From: Temnothorax longispinosus
Taxonomy: Eukaryota; Arthropoda; Insecta; Hymenoptera; Formicidae
Direction of reading: 5' to 3'
Length of the DNA: 64,000 nt
NCBI RefSeq assembly: GCF_030848805.1
Contig: NC_092358.1
Location: forward strand, 20,927,297 to 20,991,296
In this document: positions 38,158 through 51,728 of the stretch, in pieces
How positions within the stretch are numbered: the first letter of the stretch is position 1
How the letters are laid out: every line of letters starts with the position of its first letter
Program-made: the position numbers and the translations under genes
Notes under the pieces: generated by a model
The model's input: the letters and a program-made list of their open reading frames with translations, nothing else
Database searches by the model: none
What the model was told of the DNA's origin: nothing

Positions 38158-41100
38158 GTGAGTTTCACTGAGCAAGTTTACGACTTGTCAGGCCAATCAG
38201 ACTCTGCCTCTGTATTGGCATGAGTATATTTGTATGTGTGTTTGTGTGCGTAAGGGAACGTGCCTATTGAAGGCTAAGAATAAAATCTCGAATCGACTCG
38301 ATGCGCATCAATAAGTGGATTCTGCAGTAATAATACGGAAGTAAAGCGCTGGATTAAGTAGTATAAAATGCATTTTAAAAAGTGGATAAAAATAAATTTT
38401 TGAGAATTTTGATTATCACTCAATATCACTTAAAATTGATATGTATTAGCAACGCTTAAAATAGCGACGATTTTTTTTACACTTTGTCTCTCATAAAAAA
38501 TTATTTCATCGAAACAAACAAAATTTTAAAAGAATTCGATCGACGTGTTGTCTTAATGGTCGACAAATATTAATTGTGAAACAAAAAGCATATTACTTAA
38601 TTTCTATTAAAAAATTATATCTATTAAAATTCTTATATCTATTATATCTATTAAAGTTCTTAATGTTAAATCATACACGGATATCCGCACATATAATATT
38701 ATATAATATTATCATTATTATTTTTTTTACTGTTATTTTAATTGTAAAGGTCTAGGCTTATAAGTAGTTTTATTGCTGATACCTTATCTCTTGAAGTGTA
38801 GCATTCTATATTTTCGCTTCTATATATGTATAGTGTAATTCATCTTACTTACACTTCAATAAAGTTATTATTTCGGGAAAAAAATGAATAGTATATAAAT
38901 GTGGAAGAGAAGAAAGAAGTCAGTTTGACATAATTGAAATTCTCTCTCTTGCCGTTTCACGTTCAGGCTTCAGCCTCGTCTGTTCTCGGCACGCATGTAC
39001 AATGGTAATGCACCTACGTTAATCCGTCGCAATTTGCGAATCTGTTTGTACAACGTGTACGTTGTAAAAGTACAGAATGGGGATGGCATTACGAATGCAA
39101 TAATATATTGCAAGGAGCTATTATGGAATTCAACGATTCTATTTTCGAACGGTAATTACGCAGTCATATCTTTAACGGCTGATTATAATCTTTCATCCGC
39201 GTTTCATCGCGATTGCGCTACATATACGCAATCAGAGTATTTATTCAACACAATTGTACTCAATAACAACGCAAGCTCGGGTCCTCCAAATCGTTACCTC
39301 CTAAGAGCGATCTTTCGTTTACGAGACTAATTCTCGCAAATAACGACAAGCCCGTTCTCCGCTTCCAACTTTGTGTTGAGCGATGATACGAATACACAAT
39401 TCGGAGTTACGACTGTCTCTTGGCGCAGTCGGTCTATTGAATATTCCCGAGTACAAATGTATTTATTCATCTCAACTTCGTCAGCATAATTATTTAAAAA
39501 GTCGAATTACTCCCTAGTTCCTCAAGACAAGAATCTTGAATTGTTCCGCTGTATATTTATACGATGAAAAAAAAGTCTTTTTTAACTCAGTTTGTACACG
39601 TCATCCTATCGTCCTTTTCAGAGCCACCTTCTGCAGCTTTCATAAAAGAAGAGGGTGTATCGCGAAAGAAAATCTCCGTCGTGATTCGTTCCAGCTTCTC
39701 GACTGGATTCTGGAACGCAAATTTCGCTGGTGATACGAAACAGCGTCATTGGTGTGTGAAGGAATGCTGATGGAAGCCGTTAAGAAACCGCAACCACTCC
39801 TCCCCTATTCCCCCCTTCTCTTCTCCCTCTGGCTTTCCGTCATGTTCGCAGATGTTGTATCCTGGAGCTTCTCGTTTCGTGCGAAGTCGCGATCGATGTC
39901 ACGCGACTAAATAGAAATCGAAGGATTTTATGGGGTCTCCGTGTCTCGGCGTTGCCGCAATGGCGTATAACTTTACGGCGGTATTCTTTCGCACATGGCG
40001 CTATATTCTTTCGTATCCTTCTTGTCTTCCTTCTTTTTCCTACCTCTCACTTATTGGTCCCATGTTCCTTTACGACTACATTCCTCGAGCTCGCGTATCG
40101 AAAAGTGCTATTCGCGTACGACGGTTTTCTCGAAGTGGATTCGGCCGGGACTGTTGACACGTCGAAACTGCTCGAAAGGGAGATGGAATCTTTGATAGAC
40201 TCGGTCTAGCATCTGAAAAAATCTTGCTGATATCCGTATAAGAAAGAAAAATACCTTGAAAGAAAGGTTCATTCTTCTATATAGAATGAAACTGCAAGAG
40301 AGATATAAAGAACAACAATATGGGAAGCAATAGTATGCTCTATAAAATGAAAAAATTTACATTGACATATTTACATATATATAGGCTTATATTTTTTTTA
40401 GAATTTTGTTAATGAATTTAATGAATTTAATGAAAATCAATAAAATATTCTTTTTTTGCAAATTGAAGGAGGTGAATGAAAGAAAAACTTGAATTGAAAC
40501 TAATCGATATTAAGCTTCGGCTATTTAAGCGGTGGCAGAGACAAAGTGTGCACAATTGCGATACCAAAAAATAAAACACCAGCTCGATGCCTCCGACCTG
40601 TGCTCCGACCGACAAAACGATACACTCGATGTGTGTTGGTGGCCGACACGTTTAATCGGCGCGTCGATGTGGCGCGTGTAATTAAGAGTGTCGCCCTTAA
40701 ACCCGTGTTTGCGGAGACACGTTAATTATCTCGAGGCGGATGCATCGAGCATGGTCCACGTGCCGAAATACAAAGAAAAAGTCCTCGAAGAACGAGCAAC
40801 CAGCAACAAGTGAGTATCCGATATCGCGATGTTCGAGATCGATTCGAGAGCCCGTCCGATCGGAAGCTATTAAGAAACCCTCCATCCTCAAAAAGTATCG
40901 AACGGTTGCGGTCAAGAGGTTGCCTTTAGTCTTTAGCAGATTTCCCCCATCTTCATTGAGAGAATGCGCCACAGCAGGTGCATCGTATTTAAAATTCGCG
41001 AGGACGGCAAGTTCTATTTTATCGCGTAGCACATATATCGTCGCCGTTCGTTCGCCAGTAGCTCAACTCGTCGCGCAACGGGCTGGAACGAAAGCGGAAA

Positions 41101-41702
41101 TTCGCGAATTCGCGAGATCTTTTTGTTTCTTACGAGACGTGCCGTAATCCTAAGGTAGTTTAAGGCAAGCCCACGAGAAGTAACCGTAGAAAAATTGCTA
41201 CGGGAAAGTAACACGACGTGACTCGCTCGCACGAATCTTTCGGGCACAGGGTGCCACCATGACTCGACGGCATTTACGGCTCTCTCCACGAGTTCACGTA
41301 GCCTCGCGATAAAACAGATGGATGGATGATAGATAGACCCCACTTTATGCCTTGGGATTTTAGTCTTCTCAAGACACACGATACAGATACAGTAGCAAAA
41401 AGTAAAGAAGACAAAGGACGGTAAATAATAAAAAGGGATATAAAGATAGTAATATTGATAAGTGGATAGGCAAGCGCTTTATTATGTTCTCAGCAGAAGA
41501 ACGTTATTTTAAAAATAATAGGATTTAAAATATATAGCGAGCAAGAATAGAAAAAAAATGAGGGACGGTCGTTCGCGGAATGTAATCGAGGAATGCAACC
41601 GAAGGGCGAACGATTACTCCCGCCGTATTGTTATATCCGTGTCGTATTTAGTCCCTCGGGCAGATATGTCGGCGTGTACATCGGTGCTGGCACTTTTTCC
41701 AG
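38158..41702 (+). other. nAChR intron, 3.5 kb
   Basis: The shortest complete intron in the window, between the IMNGEW exon and the loop C/TM1 exon. It holds an AT-rich block at about 38340-38900 with TATCTATTAAA-like tandem pieces near 38620-38660. No second, alternative version of the neighbouring exons was found, although exon duplication is known in related insect subunits. It ends in a strong acceptor (CACTTTTTCCAG). Confidence 0.9.
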
Positions 41703-41897
41703 GTATGCCGGGGAAGAAGAACACGATAATGTATCAATGCTGCCCGGAGCCGTACGTCGACGTCACATTCACGATACAGATACGCAGGAGGACCCTCTAC
41801 TACTTTTTCAACCTGATCGTGCCCTGCGTGCTGATATCGAGCATGGCCCTATTGGGCTTCACCCTGCCGCCCGATTCCGGCGAGAAGCTCACCCTAG
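41703..41897 (+). CDS. nAChRalpha7: nAChR alpha subunit, loop C, TM1 and start of TM2
   Basis: This 195-base exon completes a glycine codon, holds 64 codons and leaves one base of the next glycine codon. It begins MPGKKNTIMYQCCPEPYVD. The adjacent cysteines at exon residues 12-13 in YxCC form the loop C disulfide that defines an alpha (acetylcholine-binding) subunit. IQIRRRTLYYFFNLIVP marks the pre-TM1 boundary and the start of TM1. The exon ends PPDSGEKLTL at the cytoplasmic start of TM2. Glutamate in GEK is the -1' residue of the selectivity ring of cation channels. The donor is CTAG|GTAACG. If this donor were not used, the frame would run on to the TAA at 41999-42001 and truncate the subunit within TM2. 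MYQCC and FTIQIRRR favour alpha7 over alpha5 and alpha6. Confidence 0.98.
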
Positions 41898-44789
41898 GTA
41901 ACGTAACTCGTAGCATGCCTTGCCTGCACACTAGCCAGACACACCCCTTCCTTTCTTTTCGGTTGATTCATTGGAATTATTACTGTTCACGTGATATGTA
42001 ATATATACATAGTATATATTTAGCTCTTGAAATAGAAGTTCATAAAACGTGCAGATAAAGTATGATGAGGTCACGTGTAAATTTTCTCATTTCTTAAGAC
42101 CTTAATGTTTTACAAAGTTGAAAAGTGAAATTACTTTCTAACGGATGGAAGATATTTTAGTTGAAAACTTTGAAATTAATTTATCAATGGATAATAGTTT
42201 ATGCATTTATCATAAATTATTATACTTATAAAAATTCTCCTAGCTCAACTTTCAAATTGTGTTTCCAATTAGCGAGTGATATTTTATTAATGAATGGAAT
42301 CATCTCGTTAATAATATTAATATTATATTATTAATAAAGAACATAATAATAATATTATTATACATGACGATATATTGTATATATTACATATCTACACACG
42401 TGTTATACGTCTTTACTTTTCTGTAAGTATACTTTCCGTTGATACTTTATACTCTCGGCGCCACTGCTGACTGTCCTACGTTTGTTTCGTTTTGACGACG
42501 GAAGGAAAGTAGTCAAGATCGACTCTACTTCGATCACGGACGACCAAACGACGTCGCGCAACGTTTTCGTCGGGCGACTCTCGTGTAACGGCGATCTACA
42601 CCAGCGAGACTCCATTTCTTTTTCCTCTCACGGATCACACGCACACTTTTCCGGCTGCTGTCGTTAAATCGTTCGGCGGGGCTCTCGATGTCTCGAAAGC
42701 TCTCGTTTCCGTATATTTATCGCCGACGACGGTGCGCGTGCACTTTCACTCGCGTATCGATTAGTCGAATATACCTTTGCAATTACACTTAACCATTAGT
42801 AGGAGTTTTATTGTCGCGTTATATCGCTGGAAAAATAGGAGACTGTTATCCTTCACATCAATTTCGACCGATTTAGGATATATCCTGGTATATTTAGGTA
42901 GATAAATCATCTCCTGATCTCGATTTAATTGTGATAAATGGGACGTTGTGAGAAATCTTGTCGCAGACTAGGAGCGGTAGCTTCGAAACAACTACATATT
43001 TCACAATCAATCGAAAAATCGATATACTCCTCGCTGTAATATCTATTTCTCACGTGGGGTAATGTCATCTTATTACGTGTCGATACGTTTGGTGCACGTG
43101 CGTTTCTTGCGCAGACGCCAGTGCGGTCGCCACGTTACCTCGTAAAATCGCAATGTCTATGGGTAACTCCGACGTCTCTCACGGACTTATACGTCCACGT
43201 TTACATTTACGAAGAGTCGTTCGAGGAAGAGTGCCGCGTGATTTGAATTTTGGATACGTCGGGCAACCAGTACATCGCGTTAGTCTGTAAGGGGCGCGCG
43301 CTGCATGTTACATAGCGCACCCGCGTATCTCGACATGTAAACGCCGTCGGTGATGCATATTTTAGAGGCTCCGCGGAATAAGCCTCTCTCGAACGACTCC
43401 TTTGGTCCTGCAACGATGGTAGACTACGTGAAATATTACGCGCGCGTTTTCTCCATCGAGGCCTCCACGATGAGCGCCGCACTCGAATACTGGCCGATGG
43501 TATATCGACGAGTTTTGACGTATTCTCTGTTCGAACACGCGCACATCTCTGCGGACATCTCCATTTCAACAAAATGTCCACGGGTGACGTTGAAGTGTTA
43601 AATCCGTCGGGAGTGACAAGTTATTGGTCATGGAGAGTCGAAGAATTCATAATTCCGAGGTGGTCTATCAATCGAGAGAATCGAATAGTCGACCGATAGG
43701 GCACCGATAATGCCGGGACCCTTCAATTATTCAGGATTAACACACGAATAACCAGCAGCAATCGCTGGGCTGGGCTCACCTTACACCAAAACGCCGAATG
43801 AACTGCATAAAATGACATCCGCACCCTCGTGAATATTCATGACGCACCGGCAGATCCAATCTCCGGTGCTCTCGATAGCGCATCGGGAAAAGTCGCCGTC
43901 TCTTCTCGTCCAAGTTTTTCATGTGTCAGAGATAATGGGACTTCTCCCCGCGGGGTACTTCGCGCGATTTTCCTAAGATCGCGTGGGAATAGTGAACGGC
44001 GCACCGCCAGATTTCATCTATCAAGCTGAGGACCGTAACATTCCGATCGTTTCCACCAATCGATTTCTTTTTTTCCTATTAACTTTTCCGCGTCTCATGA
44101 ATCCTCCGTCAGCGGTAGATTATTTTTTTTTCTTTTTTCTTATTGATTTGTCTCGTGCGACTCCACTTTCAATCAGGCTTTCCAAACACGCCGCGGGAAC
44201 GGGTGTGTGTATAATTTTCGTCTTGTATTCGAAGCAATCGGTGGACTCGATAAAATCGGGCGAGATATCAAAGCGGGATATTAGAGAGCCGTTCCGCCAA
44301 TGTATTGACTCCGATTTCAAACTGGTTTCACAATATATGGTGTACATATACCCCTATACCCCGTATATGTACCCATCCGTCGGCGTACGTGACTGTCGTA
44401 GTGACCCGCGGCCCGAATTGTCAATTCACGATTATCTAGCTCTCGATACTTTCTCACTTACCGTTAATACTACCTTCGTTCCGCGGTGGCCTCCCGTTAT
44501 TTTTCACGTGGTATTAGTCGGAAATGCACCTCGGTAATTATGATGGATCCATTACGAGATTCGTGTCAAGTTTCTCTCGGTCGTTCTCTCATCTGTCATA
44601 TTTAAGAGAACTTCCAAAAGCTGTGGCAATTACCGGGCGATATCTCTGTGCAGGGATGCTATATTTTTCCATTAATTTTTCCTCGGAGACCCCAAATCTC
44701 CGTCTAGAACTGTCCCTAATACAAAAACGTGTTACTTAAACATGAACATCGAGCTCTTGTGCTTTAGTTGCAATTTAATTGTCAAATGC

Positions 44790-44793
<4 letters not shown>

Positions 44794-44840
<47 letters not shown>
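44794..44840. repeat. TA dinucleotide microsatellite
   Basis: A pure TA run of 47 bases in the TM2-splitting intron. Confidence 0.97.
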
Positions 44841-44842
<2 letters not shown>

Positions 44843-47800
44843 TTACACAAAGAAATACATTTCTTGATGTCAACAAAGTATTACAAATGACAATCTCACT
44901 TTGACAAGTCATTTCGCATAACCATGGCCGGTTTGAGAAACGATTTTCTCGTTCGTCGTTTCGCGGGGAATTGAATTGAAATTTCCCTGTAGTGCTTCGG
45001 TAAAAACGACAACCCAAAATCGACGTCGAGACCGATGTTCGAAGCTGTTCTCGACAAACGTTACGATGTTATGGTGTCAGAGACGAACTGGACATAGCGC
45101 GCTCTTTACGTCGCGCATTATTTTCGGTAGCTCGCAAAACGTACCGTGAAAATATTTTCTCTCGTAGACAGAGAGCCGAGTGCCGAATCGATATTATGCC
45201 GCGTATAAATGCTGATTCAGAGCTGATTCAGAGATCGAAACTTTATTGGCTGTTACATTCGGCTTTATTGTGACATCAATGAGTTTCGATTAAATTATGC
45301 TATAAATTAAATTACGAAGCGAGAAGAGAAATTTGAAACTTCCAAGCCTCCCCCTGAGATGTTTGATCGAGATGCGGATTATGCAAGATGTTCCAGAACC
45401 ATTAGCCTTAATTCTTTGACCAACTTGGAGTAGATTTTCTTTTAAGTGAAATGTCGAGGCATTAAATATTACCTGAACTGTAAGCGATGGAAAGTAAAAT
45501 ACTTTTTGTGATTAAATGATGTATTCGTCTATCTAAATTTTCCAGTAAATTATTTTTATTCAATTTTATAGTTTAGTTAAAAAACTATAAAGATATATAA
45601 TGCTCTATGGTGATCTAACGATGATTACTATTTCTTTTTTTGTGGAAAAAAGTTTAGTATCATATTTCTCGTTAAAACAACTGTTATTAAATTTAAAATC
45701 GGACATTCTGTGATAAACGTATATTTAAATATATATTCGTTAATACCCTTTCGCATAAATCGCGATCTCGATATAACAAAAAATATGAATATACGATCGA
45801 ATGAGATTCACCATTGTTTCGTTAGAAATTGACAATATTATTATTCAACGTCATGTAATTTTTTTGATAGACAGCAAAAAACAAGCAATCCAGTCATTCT
45901 GTCGATGGAAGAGACAAGAAGCGAATGCGACCTCGTATATAAAATACCTCGTATGTAAAAATATATAAAAACGAAGATATATATGTATGAATACGGATAA
46001 CGTTCGCATGCGCGTTGTGTGTTTTTCACGCTTTCGCGATCTATAAAGATACCGGACGGAAGTTAGACAAACTATAATCTCTGTGAGTTATACGTGTGTT
46101 TATCTATCCGCGGTAGATAAATCTCGCTTTTTTCGTTCTGTCTTCCTCGAAAGCGCGCCACCTACTCTTTCCTAACATGCTCCCTCTATTTCCTAATTTC
46201 TGTTCGTATATCTAAATGCGAGCGAATCTTGGACGCATTGTCAATCGTAATCCCCGACGTCCCACGACCTAATAATCATACTAAAATAAACACCATTAAC
46301 GCAAGTGCTCGGCGAGCTTTCGGTGCGTGCAATTTGTGCTTGACGTTGCCGACTATGGCAAGTTACAGTGAAGCCTGGCATTGCAACGCGGCTGTATGCG
46401 AGGTACCTCATTATCACGTGTCATACTTCATATGGTAGTTCCTGGATATTACAACGACGAAATACGTTCACGTCCATGCACCATGCATTGTGCGAATGCC
46501 TAATCCTTAATCATTTGCTAAGCACTAACAATATCTCCTCTGTTTCTTGCCAATCTCGATGATAATTAAAACCAATCTATTTGCACAAAGTTCAACACGA
46601 GCCGCGTAATTCAATTGGATAAATCGATTAAATACTTCTATTATAGAAACCAGCTATCATTCATCAAGTTGAAATTAAATTTCCGAGTTTCAGAACGGTT
46701 TTTACACAAACGCTCGTTGCGTCAGTATCGTAAAAATTAAACGAGAATAAATTACACGTCGGCCTCGATTTATAGCTGGCGCTAGAGTTTCGTTTTTCTG
46801 TGTATTTAATAATAGCTCATCAAAGTTAACCAAGTGAAACCGAGAAAGTATAAGAAACTCCGCGTCGCGACTTTATCTAGGTGGATTCGATAGCACTTGC
46901 TGCCTTATTAAGGATTCTCCTGACGTACTGTCGCACTCTTTCGCAAAGTTTCCCTACGCCGCGCCGCGCTGGATAGATGAGAAATCGTGAACGAGAAAGA
47001 AGACGCAGATAACTTTTGCCGGCTACGCAGCCGCTGTCGTTAATCCCGCGAGATTATCTTCACGTGCGCGCCGACGCAATTTCTGGTGCGACGATGTCAT
47101 TAGAGTGAACGGGCAACTTCTTCGATGCCGACTGGTACTTTCAACTTTTGGTGCACGCTGCTCTTACCGCCACAATCGCCGATTTTGAGCGTGCCGGTCT
47201 GACATCTTTACGGAATTGCCTTATCAGCGCAAATTTCTCGTCGATACTAAACCAAATACTTCTTCGAGCAGCTGTTTATTGGAATGTAAATCTATCTCAT
47301 GTATTATCAAAACTGTTACATTTCACAAAATACACAAATTCACATTTAACAAGATTTTAATTGATATTTACCTGTAAAGAGGCGTACATTTCTAATCATT
47401 CGGAAAATACGGGAGAAGAATCAAGATTAATTGAGTTTTAAAGGCGCTCGTTCTCACGAACTTTTCCTATGAATTATTCTAATCTGGTGTCTTGGCTCCA
47501 TTTTGCACTTCCCAATTCCCAGAAGAGAAATGTATATAGATTTCCTCAAACTTACCTTGCGATTCGAGGTATTCTGCGGTACTTAACATCCCAAGAGTCT
47601 AATTCATAGGAACGATGTTACCACGAGAATTAAACGAGCGAGTGTGTCTTGAAAATTATCATGATTACCGTTACCCTTTGTTGGCACGATGCGATGATAT
47701 CATGCGTAAAAGCTCAAACATATTACGCAATTTAATTTTAATTCCATGCAAATAATCCGCTTGAATTTCACGAAGACGACAAACATGTATTACTCGTTCC

Positions 47801-47865
47801 CTTAATACGGTAATTAATTCTTTTAATTTTATTGCTGTCTATAATACAATAAAACCGTTAATTCT

Positions 47866-47917
47866 AAGTGCTTTACAGAACACGGAATGCAAAGTACTTT
47901 ACAGAATGCAGAACGCA
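47866..47917 (+). repeat. Two-copy 26-base tandem duplication
   Basis: AAGTGCTTTACAGAACACGG at 47866 recurs as AAGTACTTTACAGAATGCAG at 47892. A third partial GCACTT follows at about 47919. Slippage or a local duplication is likely. Confidence 0.75.
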
Positions 47918-49641
47918 ACGCACTTATTGTTAGTATAATCCAAGTATAATAGTATTCCGCGTGAAAGAGCTCACGTAACGATGAGCAATGTTATATCATT
48001 CGGGGGACCAATAAAGCGTCAACGTCCGCGACCCAGTTACAAAATTTTTACTTGGAAAATCTGTGGCAATTTCAACCACAGCTGTCAAGCGTCGCTTTAT
48101 GAAACCGGTGAAGTAAATCCCGGTGTCGCAAAGACGGGACTTATGACGGGTGAAACCGGCAGGGGTGCAATCTACTGATGGGTTTTCCGACGGAGCAGCC
48201 GAAACTCTTGCGGTATCTTTTCATAGCACTCTCCTCATTTCCTCACCTCTGTCCCATTGTTTCTGCTTCGTCTTTGGATTTTCTTTTGTCTTCGACGAGC
48301 CTTTTGCCATTGTTGCTTCACGTCATTCGTTCTTCTTTGACGTTCAGTTGAGCGCGCTTTAAAACCCAAGTAAGATATTACTGCCACTTAAGACGCAAGA
48401 ACCTCGTTCTTCTCTCACCAAAAATTGCCGCAACTCGGTAAAATGGACGAAAACGTGAAAATGATGCTTCGGGATAGTTTTTCTTGTCCGAATGGAAAAC
48501 TTTATCACCGATCACTTGCTAATGTGTTCGGCCGATCATATTATATTTCAACATAAATTTTAATTGAAGCCAAATAAATTAAAACCATAAATTTGATGCT
48601 AACATACATTCCGCGAATTACCTCCTGACAACATAAAATCCAAATAATTTGTAAAATACCTGTATATTATAAAGATCTGTAACATACTTTACATATAATA
48701 ATTTACAATGTGCTTCGAGTGACTTTTTATCGAGAAATTTTTGCCGTGTACATTCGATTTATCAAAAAGTTCCATTTCTCCTCGCCCTAAACCACATCTT
48801 CCTGTTTCTGGACATCTATCTCCTCCATCCCGTAATTAATCATTGGCGAAGTCCAGGATATCTTGCGCGAATCCGCTCTAACGTCCGACAGAACTTTCCT
48901 TCGCGAGGATCACACGGAGGATTAGGGACTTTGGAACTTTCGGTGCTTCACGTCACATTTATCTCGGGAATGTCGATACATCCTGGTCATTACAAATTTC
49001 CGAGCATCGATAATAATTCCCACATGTAAACCTACGCGAATCTAATCCTGCGACGTTCGTTGACTCGGGAAAATAAGCATAAGAATTATTGTATGATCAA
49101 ACGTTAGCGTAATTTAATCTTAAATCTGTATGATGCACAGTCGTTGAAGTTGTTTTTATAGCGCTTAGGAGGATACTTGATTTTAATTGATCGAACTGTC
49201 AATTAAAAATATAAAGTGGCATCATTGCAAATTACACGACCACTCCTGAGCGCTCTGAATATACATAGGTGCTATCTCTTAACAACAATGTCGCGTCAAC
49301 TACACTTGGTTATGTTTAAAAATGCGCGCAAACGAAATTTACATAACATCACGCCGCTATAAATTCTGATAGGGCGGGGGGGAGGAGGGGCTTCGTTGTG
49401 GCCGCTCGCGAATTTCATTAACCGGATAAATGCGAGAGAAATGCGTGCGCTGCGTTACTACCTCGCCCTTGTTGAGAGCTGTGTTTGATTGAACATTATC
49501 ATGACAAAGGGTGCGACGTGGGTGCCCATGTAACCGTTCTGCCTCGCTCTCTTGCCAATAAACGTGACGTCTTTTATATAGACATAAGAATATAACAGAA
49601 TTTAGTGTAAGAGGAGAAGAAAATAAATTACATGCACACAT

Positions 49642-49664
49642 ACACACACACACACACACACACA
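49642..49664. repeat. CA dinucleotide microsatellite
   Basis: About eleven AC units, with a shorter CA run just before it at 49635-49640. Confidence 0.95.
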
Positions 49665-51403
49665 TCCGCGTTTATACCATACCTTGAGTTTTCTAAAAGA
49701 TGAAAAATATAGGATATAAAATATACGGTAAACAGAAATGTATATACAAATATAAATATAAAGGTAATGGAAGATAACGATACAAAATGGTAAAATGAAC
49801 TAAGAATAAAATGTATAATGAATTTATATAAATATATACGAGGTCGCAAAAATTCGCAAATAATCCATAAATAAATAAAACAAAGTGGTCTACTTGCGAA
49901 ATCGAATAGCGATAGTAAGAATGAATGCTGAGAGATGCCTGGCATCCCCCAAAGGCATCATCTTACTCGAGAACAAGTGAGCGTTTCGTGCACCGTTTCG
50001 CTCGGAATGAAATTCCATTAAGACTGGTTGCATGATTCCCGCGGCGGTTATAACACTTGTTACGCGGAGAGACTCGGATGGGAAATCAACTGAAACGAAG
50101 TTGTAGTGAAAAGTCTGAAAAGTTCTGCTCTTTGCGATTTATCGCGATTAAGCGGGACGCGACGCAAGTCGTAAACTTGTTGTGTGGCAAATTTCAAAAT
50201 CTTCCCACGTGGCAATTAACGGGCAAATGTTGTACCATTTTGAAACAGAAAAGTACTCGGGAAACGTGAAGATACTTATTGTTGGTTAGAAAAGTTATAA
50301 TGATTATTTAATCAAACGCCATATTTCTTTTGATGCGCTGGAGAAATCTACATTGACTGTTTCTCGGTATTCTTTATATTTATACGCAAAAGGCAGTAAT
50401 ACGCTGCATACATAAATTCAACGAAGGGAACTACTATAAAAAAAAAATTGTCGCACAGTGCCAGCTACACGAAGCGCTCGAATCTACTTTAACTCTTTAT
50501 GTCAGAAATTTATCATTGTTTTTCCTAGATATATCGACTAGAAGAATCTTGGCACTTGTTTTCCTAGTATCCGCATGAATAAGTACATACGCAAACATTA
50601 CATACTGTTTCGCATAAATATACGATGCCCGTGATTTGCAATAGCTGATTTAACAAATATTTCTCTAGCACATTTAAAGAAAACAAGTCAATCGACGACA
50701 AAATTAAGAAACATATTATTCTATAATAGCAAATAAAAAATACAATTCAATATTTTAATAACTGAAACCTTGGAGAATTATTATACGTTATGACGAAATT
50801 ATAACGAAATTATAATAAAATAAAACTCATAGAACTGAAATTTAATATATTTTCTAAATATTTTTCAATGACAATTATATGATTGTCACAACGATCAGCA
50901 CATAGTATAAAAAGAATGTATTAGACAACAGAGGTATCGAAAATTTGCAGAAAATTTTTTCTTATAGTGTATAAAAATTAATTTTTCATCTTATAATTAT
51001 TATCATCAGTCTGTATATTTTCTATCGGCAAACTTCCACATCTCTGGAATAATAATCTGTCATGTGCGACGTGTGGGAAAGCAGCTCGTGCGATCAGCGC
51101 TTCTCGCCTACAAGTCTCTTGGATGGTTTCGAAAAAGTATCGATCGCGCACGCGTTCCGGTATTCCAGCGAGCGCTCAGGTCTAATAGCAAGGAACTAAT
51201 TGGTCAGCCTTCCTCAAGCTCCGCGCCTTCCCCCGCTGACCGACAACCCCCGATGTTATTGGCGGTTTGCCATCCACCGCGGACGCACCTTGTCGCGGTT
51301 TATGTCCGTCGATCTCATCGAAATACGGTGCTCTCATTCGATCGTATCTCACTTAAACGTGCCATTAAACGAATTAAAGTGCAAGTGAAAAGTACAACCT
51401 GAA

Positions 51404-51728
51404 GTTGCTACCGACCTTAGGTATTATTGAAGGAAAAATTCCTCGACTCACACGATTTTGAAACGCTCACGTTAAGCCTCGCGAGACTTCCGATAAATTT
51501 TGCGTTTTTTAAATAATTGGATATTTTTTAAGACATGCTAATTTATGGTATTCTTTTCACTACTTCCAATTTTTCCGAATCGATATTGTGTAGCTGACTT
51601 TAAATATCATTAAAGAAAAGATTCCTCGACTTACACGATCTCGAAATGTTAATATCGTAGTCTCACGAGACTTCTGATCAATTTTGCATTTTTAGATAAT
51701 TGAAGATATTTTTAAGAAATATAATTTG
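51404..51728 (+). repeat. Diverged direct duplication of about 145 bases
   Basis: Copy A (51404-51547) and copy B (51588-51728) align along their length. The best blocks are ATTCCTCGACTCACACGAT against ATTCCTCGACTTACACGAT, and CGAGACTTCCGATAAATTTT against CGAGACTTCTGATCAATTTT. The 3' part is an A/T-rich TTTTGC(G/A)TTTTT then ATAATTG(G/A) in both. About 40 bases separate the copies. No terminal inverted repeats were seen. Confidence 0.75.

Noticed and set aside
41558..41702. Upstream part of the ORF that contains the loop C exon
   Set aside because: The strong acceptor at 41701-41702 and the family boundary at MPGKK show that this part is intron. It has no receptor similarity.
38158..41702. 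A duplicate, mutually exclusive TM1/TM2 exon as in some insect subunits
   Set aside because: No second copy of RRRTLYY, PPDSGEK or YxCC is readable in this intron or elsewhere in the window.
43983..44537. 184-codon ORF, plus strand
   Set aside because: No domain, motif or splice context is recognisable. A frame of this length can occur by chance in 64 kb.
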